Source of the DNA: Picochlorum sp. 'celeri'
Taxonomy: Eukaryota; Chlorophyta; Trebouxiophyceae
DNA: 64,000 nucleotides
Assembly (NCBI GenBank): GCA_010909725.1
Contig: JAACMV010000024.1
Coordinates: 310,001 to 374,000 of the forward strand
Reading direction: 5' to 3'
The stretch's first letter is position 1. Every line of letters starts with the position of its first letter. Shown here one piece after another: positions 22,577-33,400 of this stretch. Made by a program: the position numbers and the translations under genes. The notes under the pieces are model-generated. The model saw nothing but the letters and a program-made list of their open reading frames with translations. It had not been told where the DNA came from and searched no databases.

Positions 22577-25500
22577 TTAAAATGGGCTCACAAGGTTCTT
22601 TCTTGGGCTCTGAGAATCCCCAGAGGCATCCTTAATTTTGCTGAGAATCACATGGAAATCAGGCCTGTCCTCTGGATTCCACTGGGTGCACAGTGTGACC
22701 AACTCACACAGAGTGGACATTGCCCGCTGTGATGCTTGGTCTAGTCCAGGGGGTATGGAAGGAGCTTTGAAGCGCATCATTTCTGGATCAATTATCCATT
22801 GAGTTTGAATCTGGAATCCGTCCATGTCACCAAATGGTCTTCTACGTTCCAGTAGCTCCCAGAGGATGACTCCAAATGAGTAGACATCTGCTTTTAGCAT
22901 GAGTCCTGGATCTTGAGATTCTCCAGATTTCGGTGTTGTGGGGCTAAGTATTTCAGGTGCGCTGTACGCCGCTGTGCCAATCACTCCAGGAGTGAGCGTT
23001 CTGTCGAGACTGCCGTTTGTGTAGTTGGTCCCTGATACTGGCTGAGAGGACTGTCTTTCCACGGCATATCTCGCCATACCAAAGTCACCAATCTTCATCA
23101 CGAAACCATGTCCTATAAATATGTTTGCGGGCTTCAAATCTCTATGGAAGATTGGCGGTAACCTTCTGTGGAGATGGTGCATTCCACGGGCAATGGATCT
23201 GGCAATAGGTAAAAGTTTTGTGGGATCAATTGTTGATGATGCTCCTTTGTGAATAAGCATATCCAAAGTTCCACGGGGACATAATTCCATGATCAAATAC
23301 GTATGTCCGACATTATGCGCGAGTCCACGTAAGTTTACGACGTTATCATGCCAGCCTGCATGAAGGTGAATGTCAATTTCTGATTGACATGAGGCTCTCT
23401 TGACTGCAACAGGCGTTTCCTGGTACCATGCTGCATATACTGGACCTTCTACACCTTGTCCCAGCATTTTACCAAATGTGAGTTGAGAAAATTCAATCAT
23501 CTCAACATTAATTGAAGGATTCCTGGTCAAACTGCCAATACGGTCAAGTGGTGTTGCCACCTGCGATTGACTACCATCGGTCGTCGTGCTGTCAGCATAG
23601 GCCATTCCAGCGTCAAACTTCATTTGCCATGCTTCTGAATGAGGCGCATACTGCGATATGGTGGCATCTAAACTGTCACTTTTGTACATGGACTCGATAG
23701 CACCACCTCTTCGAAGTGGGCTTGGGGAACGCTTGTACTGAGTGACTGGATGCTGTCCATCAGTGGAGGAGGGAGAATTGGTATTTCCAGTGTGAAGCAA
23801 CCGATGGGGATCAACATTTGAAAAGCTTGATCTTCTTCCCTCGAACAAAAGATTTTCATGCCGCCTAGATACTCCAATCTTGCTTGGAGAGTCCCCAACA
23901 TATGTAAAGGATCCGTGTCTGGGTGTCACGGTTCCTGAGCCAGTGTGACCTCCAGTTTTCGTCAGACCTAGTTCAATGTCATGCTGCAGTGAGTGAGCAC
24001 CTGAAAGACGATTTGAAATGAATGGAGAGTGCAATGTATCATTTCCTGTCTGTGGAGTTCCTCGCCTGCGATGTATGCCTCTGCCAGCTGATGCAGTCAC
24101 TGAGAAATGCTTTGCAGGGGTACCTCCTTCACCTTCATCCAGGGACACCCTTGGCTTACATGATGACATGTATTCTGTATCATCCGCGTCTCCATCCGAG
24201 GATCCTGTGCTATCTGTTTGATCACTAAATGCTTTCCTTGCTTTTGATGCTGCTGCCTGCAGTGCCTCCTTTGTCAAGAGACCTGCCGCCGACGGTCTCC
24301 AGGAGCCACTCGTCAGTCTACTTAACAATTTTGTTGGAGAATGTGGTTCTTTTTTCAGTGACTGACTCTTTTTCCGGAACATTTCTCGACCTTCAAGGCC
24401 ATCTGGATTACCAAGAAGCATCACAACAAGAGTCAAACCTCTGGCCCACTTTTCATGTGTCTCCGTATCACGACACTTGAGCCGTAAATCAGGCTCCAAG
24501 GTGAACTTTAAGGTGATAGTTAGATCCTCTGTGCATGCAAGGACACTCTCCACATGCATGAGCAACACGTATTTTCTCCAGTCCCACCGCAAGGTGGATC
24601 CATCATGGGACAGTTGGAAAAACCTCCATTTACCAGCCGAGCTCACATTGAACGCTCCTAGCACCCGATTAAAGGATTTTGACGATACAATTCCATGATT
24701 CGTCTCGTTGGACGGCAGTTTCAACAACCACTCGCCATGAATGAGCGGAAGCAGAGCTGATGGCACCTTGGCATGTCTCTGACGACCCCTGGTGGCATCC
24801 TCCCTCATGCCACCAGCCGTATCCATGGTTGTATTATCAAATTGAGTATTTGCCTTCCATAAGTCTACTTTGTTTCCTTCATCTGGAAGCTTCCCGTACA
24901 GATCTCTGTGAAGAATTGCTAAATCGCTTCCTGACAAGAGCCTTGCATCCCACCACACAAAAGTCCTGCCAATTAGGAAAAAGACTGGAAATGCTAACAG
25001 ATATGCCTGACCATGGATTTGTACTAGTGTATTACCATAGTACACAGAAGAGAACATGTATGCCGCTGCCACAATATAACTGAAAGGATGCGAAAATTCT
25101 GCAAAGAGAGCCAGCCTGGGCTTTCCATACATGACTGCAATGCAACACACTGTCAGCCAGAGTGCTACGGCGACAACGCCGACAGTAGAAGCGACAAGTA
25201 AAGATGGAAGATATGAATCTGCTCCTGGATTGATACCATTGATGACACCAACAATCAACAAAAGCGTCATCAATTGCACATCCAACTTTGCAAGAGCAAC
25301 AAACCTATCCCTCCTCAAACTAGCTCTTCTACACCTATCGATATTTGGTAGTCTCATATCTCCTGCAATTTTCGAGTACATTCTCCATCCAAACCCTAAA
25401 TATGCCCATCTCGTCAGGCTCAATGTGGCTACTTGAAGCAATGCACAGACAATGGCCACTGTGATGGATACTGTGTCCCGTCCAGCTTTCAACGAAGTCT

Positions 25501-25962
25501 ACACACATACGGGTCATGAACATAATATTAAAGCATCATCATTGTACCATTACCTTCTTCATACAATGCTTCTATAGCATAAGAACAAAATGCATCTCGT
25601 ACCGAGTAGATAATAAGCTGAGCCAAGTTTAGGCCCCCACTGGCCATGGATACCAGCAACTGATAGGCATTCTCTAGCCAGAACGCATCCAGCACAATAC
25701 ACAAGAACATCACCGCTGATACTAACAGCAATATCAAGTCTTGCAAGTTTCTGGAATCTTCCTTGGACAACTCGGTCACAGCAAAAGCTCCTGACACGCA
25801 GGCTTGCACAATACAAAGCCCTAAAAACAACTTGCAAGGCTTTGGCAGTGAGCCCCACAGCTGCCACACCCCGAGCCTTTGTTCTTTCCCTTCCATTTTC
25901 TGTATTTCATTCGAACGATTTTCACTATCGTCAACAATCATGGTTGTCATTGCCTCATTCAT
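22577..25962 (-). CDS. Multi-pass membrane (7-8 TM) TKL kinase with PH-like domain, two exons
   Basis: The first exon starts at ATG 25962 (the open frame reaches a GTG at 26016). Its frame stops at 25528, while the 3' frame has no ATG near its open end, so an intron must join them. The best frame-keeping choice is 25499-25602 (GTACGA...GTGTGTAG, 104 nt), giving about 1093 aa. Other donors (GTAATG at 25553) are possible. Hydrophobic helices lie at about 43-64, 75-96, 100-120, 129-152, 194-208, 217-244, 259-275 and 285-303. A PH-like segment spans about 375-484, then a Ser/Thr-rich linker and a TKL/Raf-like kinase domain at about 790-1075. Lys of V-A-V-K (about 820), H-R-D-L-K-P-A-N (about 907), D-F-G and A-P-E are all present, so it should be active. 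Confidence 0.75.
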
Positions 25963-26476
25963 TGTACCAACTGTATGCAACCCGGTAGGTGTCACTCTGC
26001 TCGCACCCTCCGACACACACAGTCTATGCGGCGCAAGAAGGCCTAATCAATAGTATTGAAATATTATATGATGATATGTACACAAAAGACGGGTCACAAA
26101 TTCTGGTACGCGGCTATGCCCGTCACTGTCCAACCAACCGACCAACCGACCAGCGACTGTTGAGTCATACACAACCGCAACCGCGACGTCACGAGAAGTA
26201 AAGAGAGAATCTTTTTTTATGTATAAAAGTATAGTGGGTTTTGAAGCATAAAAGTCCTGTTGGCCACGTCATGCAATGATGATGGCAGTTGCCGGCACAG
26301 CTGCCTCGAGGCAGCCCTGCCAATGGTCTTCAGCGCTGAAGATGTCTTCTTGTTGTTGGGTGAGAGTCTCTCTCCTACCATCCCGATACTTGGAAAAATA
26401 TAAAGATTCTCCATACAACGTTATGATTCAATCATTATTACATCTATATGGGAGTGTATATATATATCTACATGAC
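25963..26476. other. Kinase promoter region with palindrome cluster
   Basis: About 510 bp without a gene. It contains a tandem CAACCGAC-like run (about 26131-26153), a GACGTC core (26185-26190) and three perfect palindromes at 26290-26341, described separately. Short frames here lack protein character. Confidence 0.5.
26290..26341. repeat. Cluster of three perfect palindromes (8, 16 and 14 bp)
   Basis: TGCCGGCA at 26290-26297, GCTGCCTCGAGGCAGC at 26300-26315 and CTTCAGCGCTGAAG at 26328-26341 are each perfectly self-complementary. They lie about 330-370 bp upstream of the kinase start and 135 bp past the stop of the small mitochondrial protein gene. Confidence 0.8.
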
Positions 26477-26767
26477 CTAATGATGCCCTCCTTGAAGCTT
26501 GGCCTCTTGCTCGTGCTTGTAATGAGCATATTCCTGTGGCCATGCCAGAGCATAAGCAAACACAAAGCCATACCCAAGCACATCAAACAAAGGCTTGGGT
26601 GATCCACCATCAATATACTTGGTCTTGTACCCATCGAACCATGTCGCCACGCGAGCAGACGTTTTGTTCACAGTCCAGTTCTCAGACGCAAACTTGCCAA
26701 CGTATGCTGGCAGCTCCTTCACCTTGAGCCCTTTGGCACCCTGCAATAATTTCTCCACCGTTGGCAT
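26477..26767 (-). CDS. Small mitochondrial membrane protein, ATP synthase subunit f-like
   Basis: 96 aa, ATG at 26767. A soluble N-terminal half contains Y-V-G-K-F and an aromatic W-F-D-G-Y-K-T-K-Y-I patch. A glycine-containing hydrophobic helix (about 60-76) follows, then a charged His-rich tail H-Y-K-H-E-Q-E-A-K. This topology resembles the F1Fo ATP synthase stator/dimer subunit f, whose C-terminus is also K-H-L-K-H-E-like. That identity is an inference from pattern and size. There is no cleavable presequence, as is usual for such subunits. Confidence 0.5.
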   Translation of the reverse strand: MPTVEKLLQGAKGLKVKELPAYVGKFASENWTVNKTSARVATWFDGYKTKYIDGGSPKPLFDVLGYGFVFAYALAWPQEYAHYKHEQEAKLQGGHH

Positions 26768-27330
26768 TATTCTTTTTCTTCTATTTTATATAGTGATTTT
26801 GTAATCGCAATCCACGGCGATACGAGTCCTACGAGTGAGAATGACGCGAACACTACCGCGCGTACAGGGTCGTCGTATAGCGGGGTCCAAGGGAAAGGAA
26901 TGCTTTGATTTCCCTTCTCACGAGAGATGTAAATATATAACAATTCTAATTAATAGTAAGCCTCGTGAAACCATAGTGCGTAGAGACGATCCTGATGGGG
27001 TGGGGGATGTCGAAGAGAGCATCCCATCAATCTATTCATTCGACCGATGTAGAATGTCATTGTTGCGATGATTCTGTTTTGGTCTCTGAGATGGACATTC
27101 CGACATGTCACGCAAGCATTCGAGCAGTTCTTTTGTAAAATAACTGTCTATTGCCAAAACCCAAATTTTTATACAAGATACGTACATACTGTGGGGCTTG
27201 CTAGGTTTGAGAGCAAGCGAGATACTGCAACAACTAGAGTTTGGTGACACACAACTGCAGCAGTGTGGGACCCTTGAGAGGAACACGACGACCTATTTCT
27301 ATAGCCTTGACACCTGGCTGTACGTAAACC
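26768..27330. other. Divergent promoter region
   Basis: About 560 bp between the subunit f-like gene and the TMEM53-like gene, probably both promoters. No gene or repeat is recognised. Confidence 0.4.
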
Positions 27331-28359
27331 ATGCTAAAGGTGGCTCGGACTCGCATCGCGATGATGCTGGTGAAGAGGAACTATGCAGAGGGGATTTGTT
27401 GTAGTTGTGTGGATGCTCAATATGCTCGAGCGTATTCAACAGCACCCAGCGGAGTGCAGCATGATGATGGATCCCGTGGCCCGAGTACATCAGATTCAAA
27501 AACTGTTGTGTTACTATTCGGGTGGCTGGGTGCTGCGGATCGACACTTGCTCAAGTATGTCGATGTGTATGAGAGTTACTTGCACGAGACCAATGTTCTT
27601 GTTGTCAAACCCAGTATTGCAGAGACAAGCATGCCCAGTGTTGGGGAAAGAAATATGGTGGAATCGATGAGGGAGAGAATACTTCCTTGGATTCGAGAAG
27701 AAAAACGAGGGAGGTCGAATGTACATATCATCATACACTGTATGAGCAATGCAGGGTGGATTGCGGTTGGGACCATGTTTTACATGGAGCACGAGTTGAG
27801 AAGGACCCTGGCCGACATGCATGTTCGGGATGATGCGACTGCAGTAGACGATGGAATCATGCAGGATAAAGAAGAATTAGAGCGAGATCTTCAGAGCTGG
27901 GAGGAGATGCGGACACACTTGAGAGGTATTGTGTTGGACTCGTGCCCAAGCCTTGCACTCCCAAATGTGTGGGCAAAAGGCTTGATCAGTGCAGTGACTG
28001 AGAAGAATGCGTCAGAGGTGGGCCACGCATATCCCTGGATTTTATCCATGGCCAACTCACTGTCTCGGAGGTATTTTGATTCCCCAGAGGTTTTGAAACG
28101 TTTTCGTAAAATTCGAGAGGCATGGAATGTGCACATCCCAAGAGTCCCACAGCTATACTTGTACTCGACAGCAGACGCGCTCATACCCCATTCCCACGTG
28201 GAATCATTTGCTTCTCAGCAAAGTACGCTAGGATCTGATGTATATACGGCCCCATGTACTGATGCTGATCATTGCGCCATTTTGAAAAAGCACCCTTCAG
28301 ACTATAGAGCCCATGTGTACTCCTTCCTCAATAAACTCATTATTACCCATCATGAATGA
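27331..28359 (+). CDS. TMEM53/DUF829-family alpha/beta hydrolase-like protein
   Basis: 342 aa, ATG at 27331. A basic N-terminus with few acids (residues 1-25) suggests organelle targeting. The family signature L-L-F-G-W-L-G-A marks the first strand. The nucleophile region reads H-C-M-S-N-A-G. The acid is in Y-S-T-A-D-A-L-I-P, and the final His is in D-A-D-H-C-A-I-L-K-K-H-P, matching the H-x6-P-x2-Y end of DUF829. The fold is alpha/beta hydrolase; no substrate is known for most members. The stop is 9 bp from the stop of the convergent rhomboid gene, so the 3' UTRs must overlap. Confidence 0.85.
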   Translation: MLKVARTRIAMMLVKRNYAEGICCSCVDAQYARAYSTAPSGVQHDDGSRGPSTSDSKTVVLLFGWLGAADRHLLKYVDVYESYLHETNVLVVKPSIAETSMPSVGERNMVESMRERILPWIREEKRGRSNVHIIIHCMSNAGWIAVGTMFYMEHELRRTLADMHVRDDATAVDDGIMQDKEELERDLQSWEEMRTHLRGIVLDSCPSLALPNVWAKGLISAVTEKNASEVGHAYPWILSMANSLSRRYFDSPEVLKRFRKIREAWNVHIPRVPQLYLYSTADALIPHSHVESFASQQSTLGSDVYTAPCTDADHCAILKKHPSDYRAHVYSFLNKLIITHHE

Positions 28360-28368
28360 ATGAATACA

Positions 28369-29298
28369 TTACCATCGCCTTCTATATCGAAATGATAGAT
28401 AATACAATACACCTGTAACAATACCCATGAAATTCCCAGCATGATTCAGAGGAGACGATGATGAAGGATATCCATCAAGAATTCCTCCCAAATCATTCCA
28501 GACCCACAGCAGACCCAACAGAGCCGCAGGCATGGGAATCAAACCATACAAGAGTATCGTTTGCTGCGGATACATGAGTATCGATACAATACCTATTGAC
28601 TGCACGCTACCTCGTGCACCATATAACGGCGTATCCCTCCTGCCAAACCGTCGATGACTCCATTGACCTGCATACAGGTGGGTTATATTTGACGCGAGTG
28701 AGCCAGCCAGATACAGACCCAACACCGTCTTCCCCCCAAATAACCGCGCCACATTCGCCCCAAAAAAGTACAATGCTATCATATTCGCTGCTAGATTCCC
28801 AAACTCTGGGTGGGAGAATGCATTCGTCACAAGAGTATGTGGTCTGCTGTAGACTGAACTCCCACGAAGCACAAAATGCCTCTGACAAAACCGTGGATTA
28901 GACTTCCATAAAAGATATACTGCACCATTGATCCCTATAATAGACCAAATCATTCCATTCCCGTAATTATTATTGTATCTATCTACTACTATACGGGATG
29001 ATATCCAACCCGAATTCCATCGCCTCTTCAAATTGTCGCCAATCGAGCGAAAGAATGACGCATTACTTCCTGATTCTATGGTATTATATGCTCTCGAAAA
29101 CGCATTTAAAAAAGAAGATGAAGATGAAGAAGAAGAACAAGAACCAGCAGCAGTAAAGAACCCCTGCCGTGCTACATGATTATACAAAAGGGAGAATCGA
29201 ATTGAAAAATCCCTCCCCACTCTACCGAGGCTCATGGCACATACGACACAACATGTATTATTATTATTACATATAAAAATACACACAACACCACTCAT
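28369..29298 (-). CDS. Mitochondrial-type rhomboid-like protein, catalytic Ser missing
   Basis: 309 aa from ATG 29298. Met22 (M-S-L-G-R-V-G-R-D) would give a better presequence and may be the true start. The Ser- and Arg-rich leader is followed by about six helices. The block N-L-A-A-N-M-I-A-L-Y-F-F-G (168-180) and the C-terminal half closely follow plant RBL12-type rhomboids, including I-P-M-P-A-A-L-L-G-L and the catalytic-His helix N-H-A-G (H286). The catalytic motif G-A-S-G is instead G-A-R-G (227-230), encoded GGT GCA CGA GGT, so the nucleophile is Arg. It is probably a non-proteolytic rhomboid of the mitochondrial inner membrane or plastid envelope. Only 40 bp separate its start from the Cgi121 stop. 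Confidence 0.8.
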   Translation of the reverse strand: MSGVVCIFICNNNNTCCVVCAMSLGRVGRDFSIRFSLLYNHVARQGFFTAAGSCSSSSSSSSFLNAFSRAYNTIESGSNASFFRSIGDNLKRRWNSGWISSRIVVDRYNNNYGNGMIWSIIGINGAVYLLWKSNPRFCQRHFVLRGSSVYSRPHTLVTNAFSHPEFGNLAANMIALYFFGANVARLFGGKTVLGLYLAGSLASNITHLYAGQWSHRRFGRRDTPLYGARGSVQSIGIVSILMYPQQTILLYGLIPMPAALLGLLWVWNDLGGILDGYPSSSSPLNHAGNFMGIVTGVLYYLSFRYRRRW

Positions 29299-29338
29299 GT
29301 CTTGATCAAGCAGGCTGAATGAGTGACATTGTTGACTA

Positions 29339-30009
29339 CTACAGACAATCCCGAGCTGCTATTCGGCACACAATGGCATCCACCAGGGACCCAATCTGCA
29401 ATTCCTGATCCACTATTTTATACGCCTTGGCTATCGCCTTTTCATCACGACACGTGTCTATATACGCATTGATATCCTCCTCCTCCTCCAAGACACACTC
29501 ATTGCTGACAACAAGGTTGCGCAATGCATTCATATCCTCATCAGAGGCATCAAACTTGGCAACCAACAGACATGCCGTGTCATCTTTAATACCAAATGTT
29601 CCCAAGGAAGAGCCGATATGCTTCGACCCCGACAATGAATATACTAGTTCTGAATGCAATGTTTTTGTTCTCAATGTACCATGTGCATGATGCTGCAACG
29701 CCAGTCCCGCAGCTGCCTTGACAATGAGCAGATGAGCAAGTGTGCCCGCATCAATCAATGCCGCTTCTGGTTCCAATGTTCCAGACATGAGAGACTGTCT
29801 CAGCTCACTGCATCGCACAGGAAACCCTTTCCATCATCAATCAACACCACTCATGTATATATATAGGTGGACAGGAATCTATAAAAAAGGGAAGAGCACA
29901 CTACCTACCGTGCATTGACCAATTGAGGGACCAAAAATACTGACAACGTGTGCTCTGGGAAAGCATCAAATGTCATCATCATCGACATTTGATGAGCACT
30001 ACCATTCAT
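29339..30009 (-). CDS. CGI121: KEOPS complex subunit Cgi121/TPRKB, two exons
   Basis: The main frame (29339-29818) starts at GTG and lacks the family N-terminus. Exon 1 is 29909-30009, ATG at 30009, coding M-N-G-S-A-H-Q then T-L-S-V-F-L-V-P-Q-L-V-N-A. It ends at donor GTAGGT. The acceptor GATGCAG at 29808 joins to R-E-L-R-Q-S-L, removing a 101-nt intron (29808-29908) and giving 189 aa in frame, close to human TPRKB (175 aa). Family marks are A-A-L-I-D-A, T-L-H-S-E-L-V-Y-S-L-S-G-S-K-H-I and F-G-I-K-D-D. Cgi121 binds Bud32 and tRNA in KEOPS, which makes t6A37 on ANN-decoding tRNAs. Confidence 0.88.
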
Positions 30010-30478
30010 TTTTTTTGTGTTATACCTATTCCCACGATTGACGATGAACCAGGTGCATGATTCGCCATGCGTGTGAAAACACTATCCACAATATACTGTA
30101 TATAGTCCTTGGATTCCAATCAATCGAAAATTTGGGGGTTGTTTTTCTTTAAAAATGGCATACATGGCAGCAGTCATGCGACACGTGATTTCATGGATGG
30201 ATGGATCCATCCGGATGGGCATGAGCTCACTCGAGTAGTGGGACAAAGTACTTCGGGGTGGATGACTTGGTCGATTCTCAACTGCCCATCATACATATGA
30301 TACTGATGCATAGTTCATATTATATATAGTGTTTATATAGTGTTTATTAATTTAATGCCTGAGAGATGTGTATGACCATGTGCCAGAGAGTTGCTTTGTA
30401 ACCGACCCTCAACGACATTGGCGTGTCGCTGACAATTCACACGACGCGGGATGATTGGGTGAGAATCGTGTTGCTGAT
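30010..30478. other. Divergent promoter between Cgi121 and OSCA-like genes
   Basis: About 470 bp without a gene. It holds GGATGG repeats and the palindrome GGATGGATCCATCC at 30199-30212. Confidence 0.5.
30199..30212. repeat. 14-bp perfect palindrome GGATGGATCCATCC
   Basis: Self-complementary and part of a short GGAT-rich run (30195-30218) in a shared promoter. It may be a dimer-binding site or simple-sequence chance. Confidence 0.6.
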
Positions 30479-33400
30479 ATGAGGGATCAGAGATATAAAG
30501 AGGGTAATAATTACATTCAGAGCGTGGAGGAGGGGTTGGAGAATGCTCCGGATATACCTGGCTCATCCTCGTCATCTGTTGAGGTGGCCCGGTATGGGAC
30601 GGTGATGCGTGTTGATGATGATTCTTGGGATGTGCCAGAGTTTGATGTAGATGGGAGTGGATCTACGCCTGGATGGGTTGCTCGGTACCTTGGTGAGGGG
30701 CAGGGGGGTAGTAAATTCCAGTCTGATTTTTGGAATGATTTGGATTGTGTTGCGTCTCCTGAGAATCATGGTGATGATGTGGTGCGGTCTCCTGGTGGAC
30801 GGGGGAGGCGGGGTAGTTTGGAGCCCATGAGTGCAAAAATATGGGATGATGGTATCCCTCAGCAGCAGCAGCATGGCTCTGTGGTGATTGCATCTGGTGA
30901 TGCAGAGTCTGCGAATGTTCGACGCGACGCACATCCTATGGTACCCAAGGGATTAGAAAAGCACTATGATTGCATTGAAGAAGAAGAAGAAGATGTTGTT
31001 GTGAGGCAACCTGGTAGTGCGTTCATTGGGCGGGATGAATATGGAGTGTACTATGATGATGATGATGATGGTGCTGGGGACCCTCCCGGATCGCATGGTC
31101 CGGATAGAAGAGAAGCTTTGAATGAAAGATATAAACGGCAGTTGAGGACGTATGAGAAGGATCATTATGGTGTTCCACTGCCATCGACAGCGAGGAGGTT
31201 TAGCTATTTTTCAAGTCCGTACAAAATTGCTGAAGTATGTACTGGATTAGGGGTGTATCTCATTAGTCTTAGAGCAGCTATTGTGTTGGCGATTATATTG
31301 TGTGTGCTTATGATTTACCCTCTCGTTGATAATGTGGCAACACAGAATTGGAGCCAAGAGTACTACTTGTATACTGAGGTATGCTTTATTGTGTGTGTAT
31401 ATGTGGCATGTGAGCTCATTTTTTTTAAAACAAAATTGGTATGCAGCCTGATGTGCCAGTATCTCAATGTGATAAAGGTTATGACTCGGCAACGTGGATT
31501 ATCAAAACGTCTGTTGGAGGGCATTGTGATGGAAGTGAATACACAAATCCATATGGATGTTCAAGCAAGTGTGTGTGGGACTCTAGTAAATTGAGTACGC
31601 TTGAAGAATGTGTTGGTATGACGTTTGATTATCTATCATACAATATGACGGGAAAGGAACAGTGCCAAACGCATATGCCCTGCATTCCAAGTTCAACAAA
31701 CCCTGCTGCACCAGATGGACCGTGTCTTTGTTGTGAGATTCAGCTATCACAGCCAACGGTGACGAATGACACTCATGTTGTTATTCTGGAAGACAAGTAT
31801 GAGCGAATACCGGCAGCACGGTTTTGGATGCTGTTCCTCTCTCAGCTTGTTTTTATGGGGTGGGTACTGGCATTGATGCACTATCAGCTCCAAATAGTTC
31901 AGGCGCATGGCAATAATGTTGTTGGACCATCAGACTTTACGGTCTGGATCAGTGATATTAGCCCTACTAGTGCGGTTGATTCATATTTGAGGAAATGGTG
32001 CCAGCAATTTGGTCCAATTATGGCGGCGTTTAATGTGCCCTCTGTTGGGGAGGCAATACGGGTAGGCCGACAGGTTGAGGATCTTCTGATCAAGAAGGAG
32101 GAAGCCGATGCTGATCCTGGACATAAATCTTGGAATGTTTTCCTTTGGATATATAGGAAGTTCATCGTTGGGAAGTCGGAGAAACTGAAGGAGAAAGTGG
32201 AGGATCGAAAAACTAAACTCAAGATATTTGAGAAGCAGGAAGCTGTGCCTACTGGCTATGCATTGGCAACGTTTAGGTATACTGATGCAGCTATGATGTG
32301 TTTGAATACATTTCATACCAGTCTTATTGGTAGAGTTTTTGAGATGATCACATGTGGCCTGACGTCCACGAAACCTCTGCTTCATGGATCTGCTGTGAAA
32401 GTTGTCAGGGCCCCTGAGCCATCAGATATGATATGGGAGCACACTGAGTGTGGCCGGTATGAAGTTTGGAAAAGAAGGATCATCTCATGGACCTTTACGA
32501 TATGCGTCATTATGGCAGGAGCTGGTATTCAGTATGGGCTCGCGTCACTGGCAGAAAGGTTGAGGCAAGAAAGGTATATTGCTGATATTGCTGCTGGTGA
32601 TGGAGAAGAGGAGTCAGAGAGGGAAGCCGCGATCAAAACGACTCGCATTAGGATTGTTACGATTTTGACAGGTGTGATGGTCGTTGTCATCAACTTTTCG
32701 ACAATGCTGACAGTTCGGTTCTTGGCATGGTATGAACGATGGACAACAAGGACATCAATGGAACGATGGGTCATGCTCAAACTGTCCTTTTCGCAATTAA
32801 TAAATGCATTTGCGGCTCCAGTGATCGCAGCATATGTCTCTGGAAATAAGTCTGGATGGTTTGTACGTGGAGGACTGATGGAAGCTGCCTTCTTCGTTCA
32901 ATGCTCAAATGCATTGCTTCCTCCTCTTGTGCACTTGCTTGGCATTGGGGACAATTTCAAATTTTATGTGCTAGCTCCATTTGCAAAGACTCAGGTGTGT
33001 TCCTTTCTTGTGTATGCCGATTGTAGTTGCAAATTTTATCATCATCATCTTGCATTATTTGAACCTTGCAGAAAATGCTTAATCGGCTGATGGCCCCACC
33101 AATTTTCCCAATGGCTGAGCAGCATGCAGCTAGTGTTGCATCAATTGGTCTGGCCATGTTCTACATGCCAGTCTTACCCATATCTCCGTATATTTCTCTG
33201 GTTGGACTCATTCTGTCCTATTTCTCTAATAAATGGATAGCTCTGCGGAGAGCAGCAGCCCCTCCCAACTTGAATGGAATGGTGACGTCTAGTCTGAACT
33301 TTCTCCTAAGACTGTTGCCTCTTGTACAGCTCATTCTCATGAAATACTTGTACTTCAAGGTATGATACTTGTACTGTTTGGTATATAAAAAAGATGTCTG

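Noticed and set aside
17565..26016. Kinase, PP2C and GCP on one strand as a possible signalling operon
   Set aside because: Nuclear genes with 460-bp gap between kinase and phosphatase; nothing shows co-transcription or a shared pathway.
26222..26229. TATAAAAG on the plus strand, TATA-box-like
   Set aside because: No plus-strand gene begins within 1 kb downstream; the local genes are on the minus strand.
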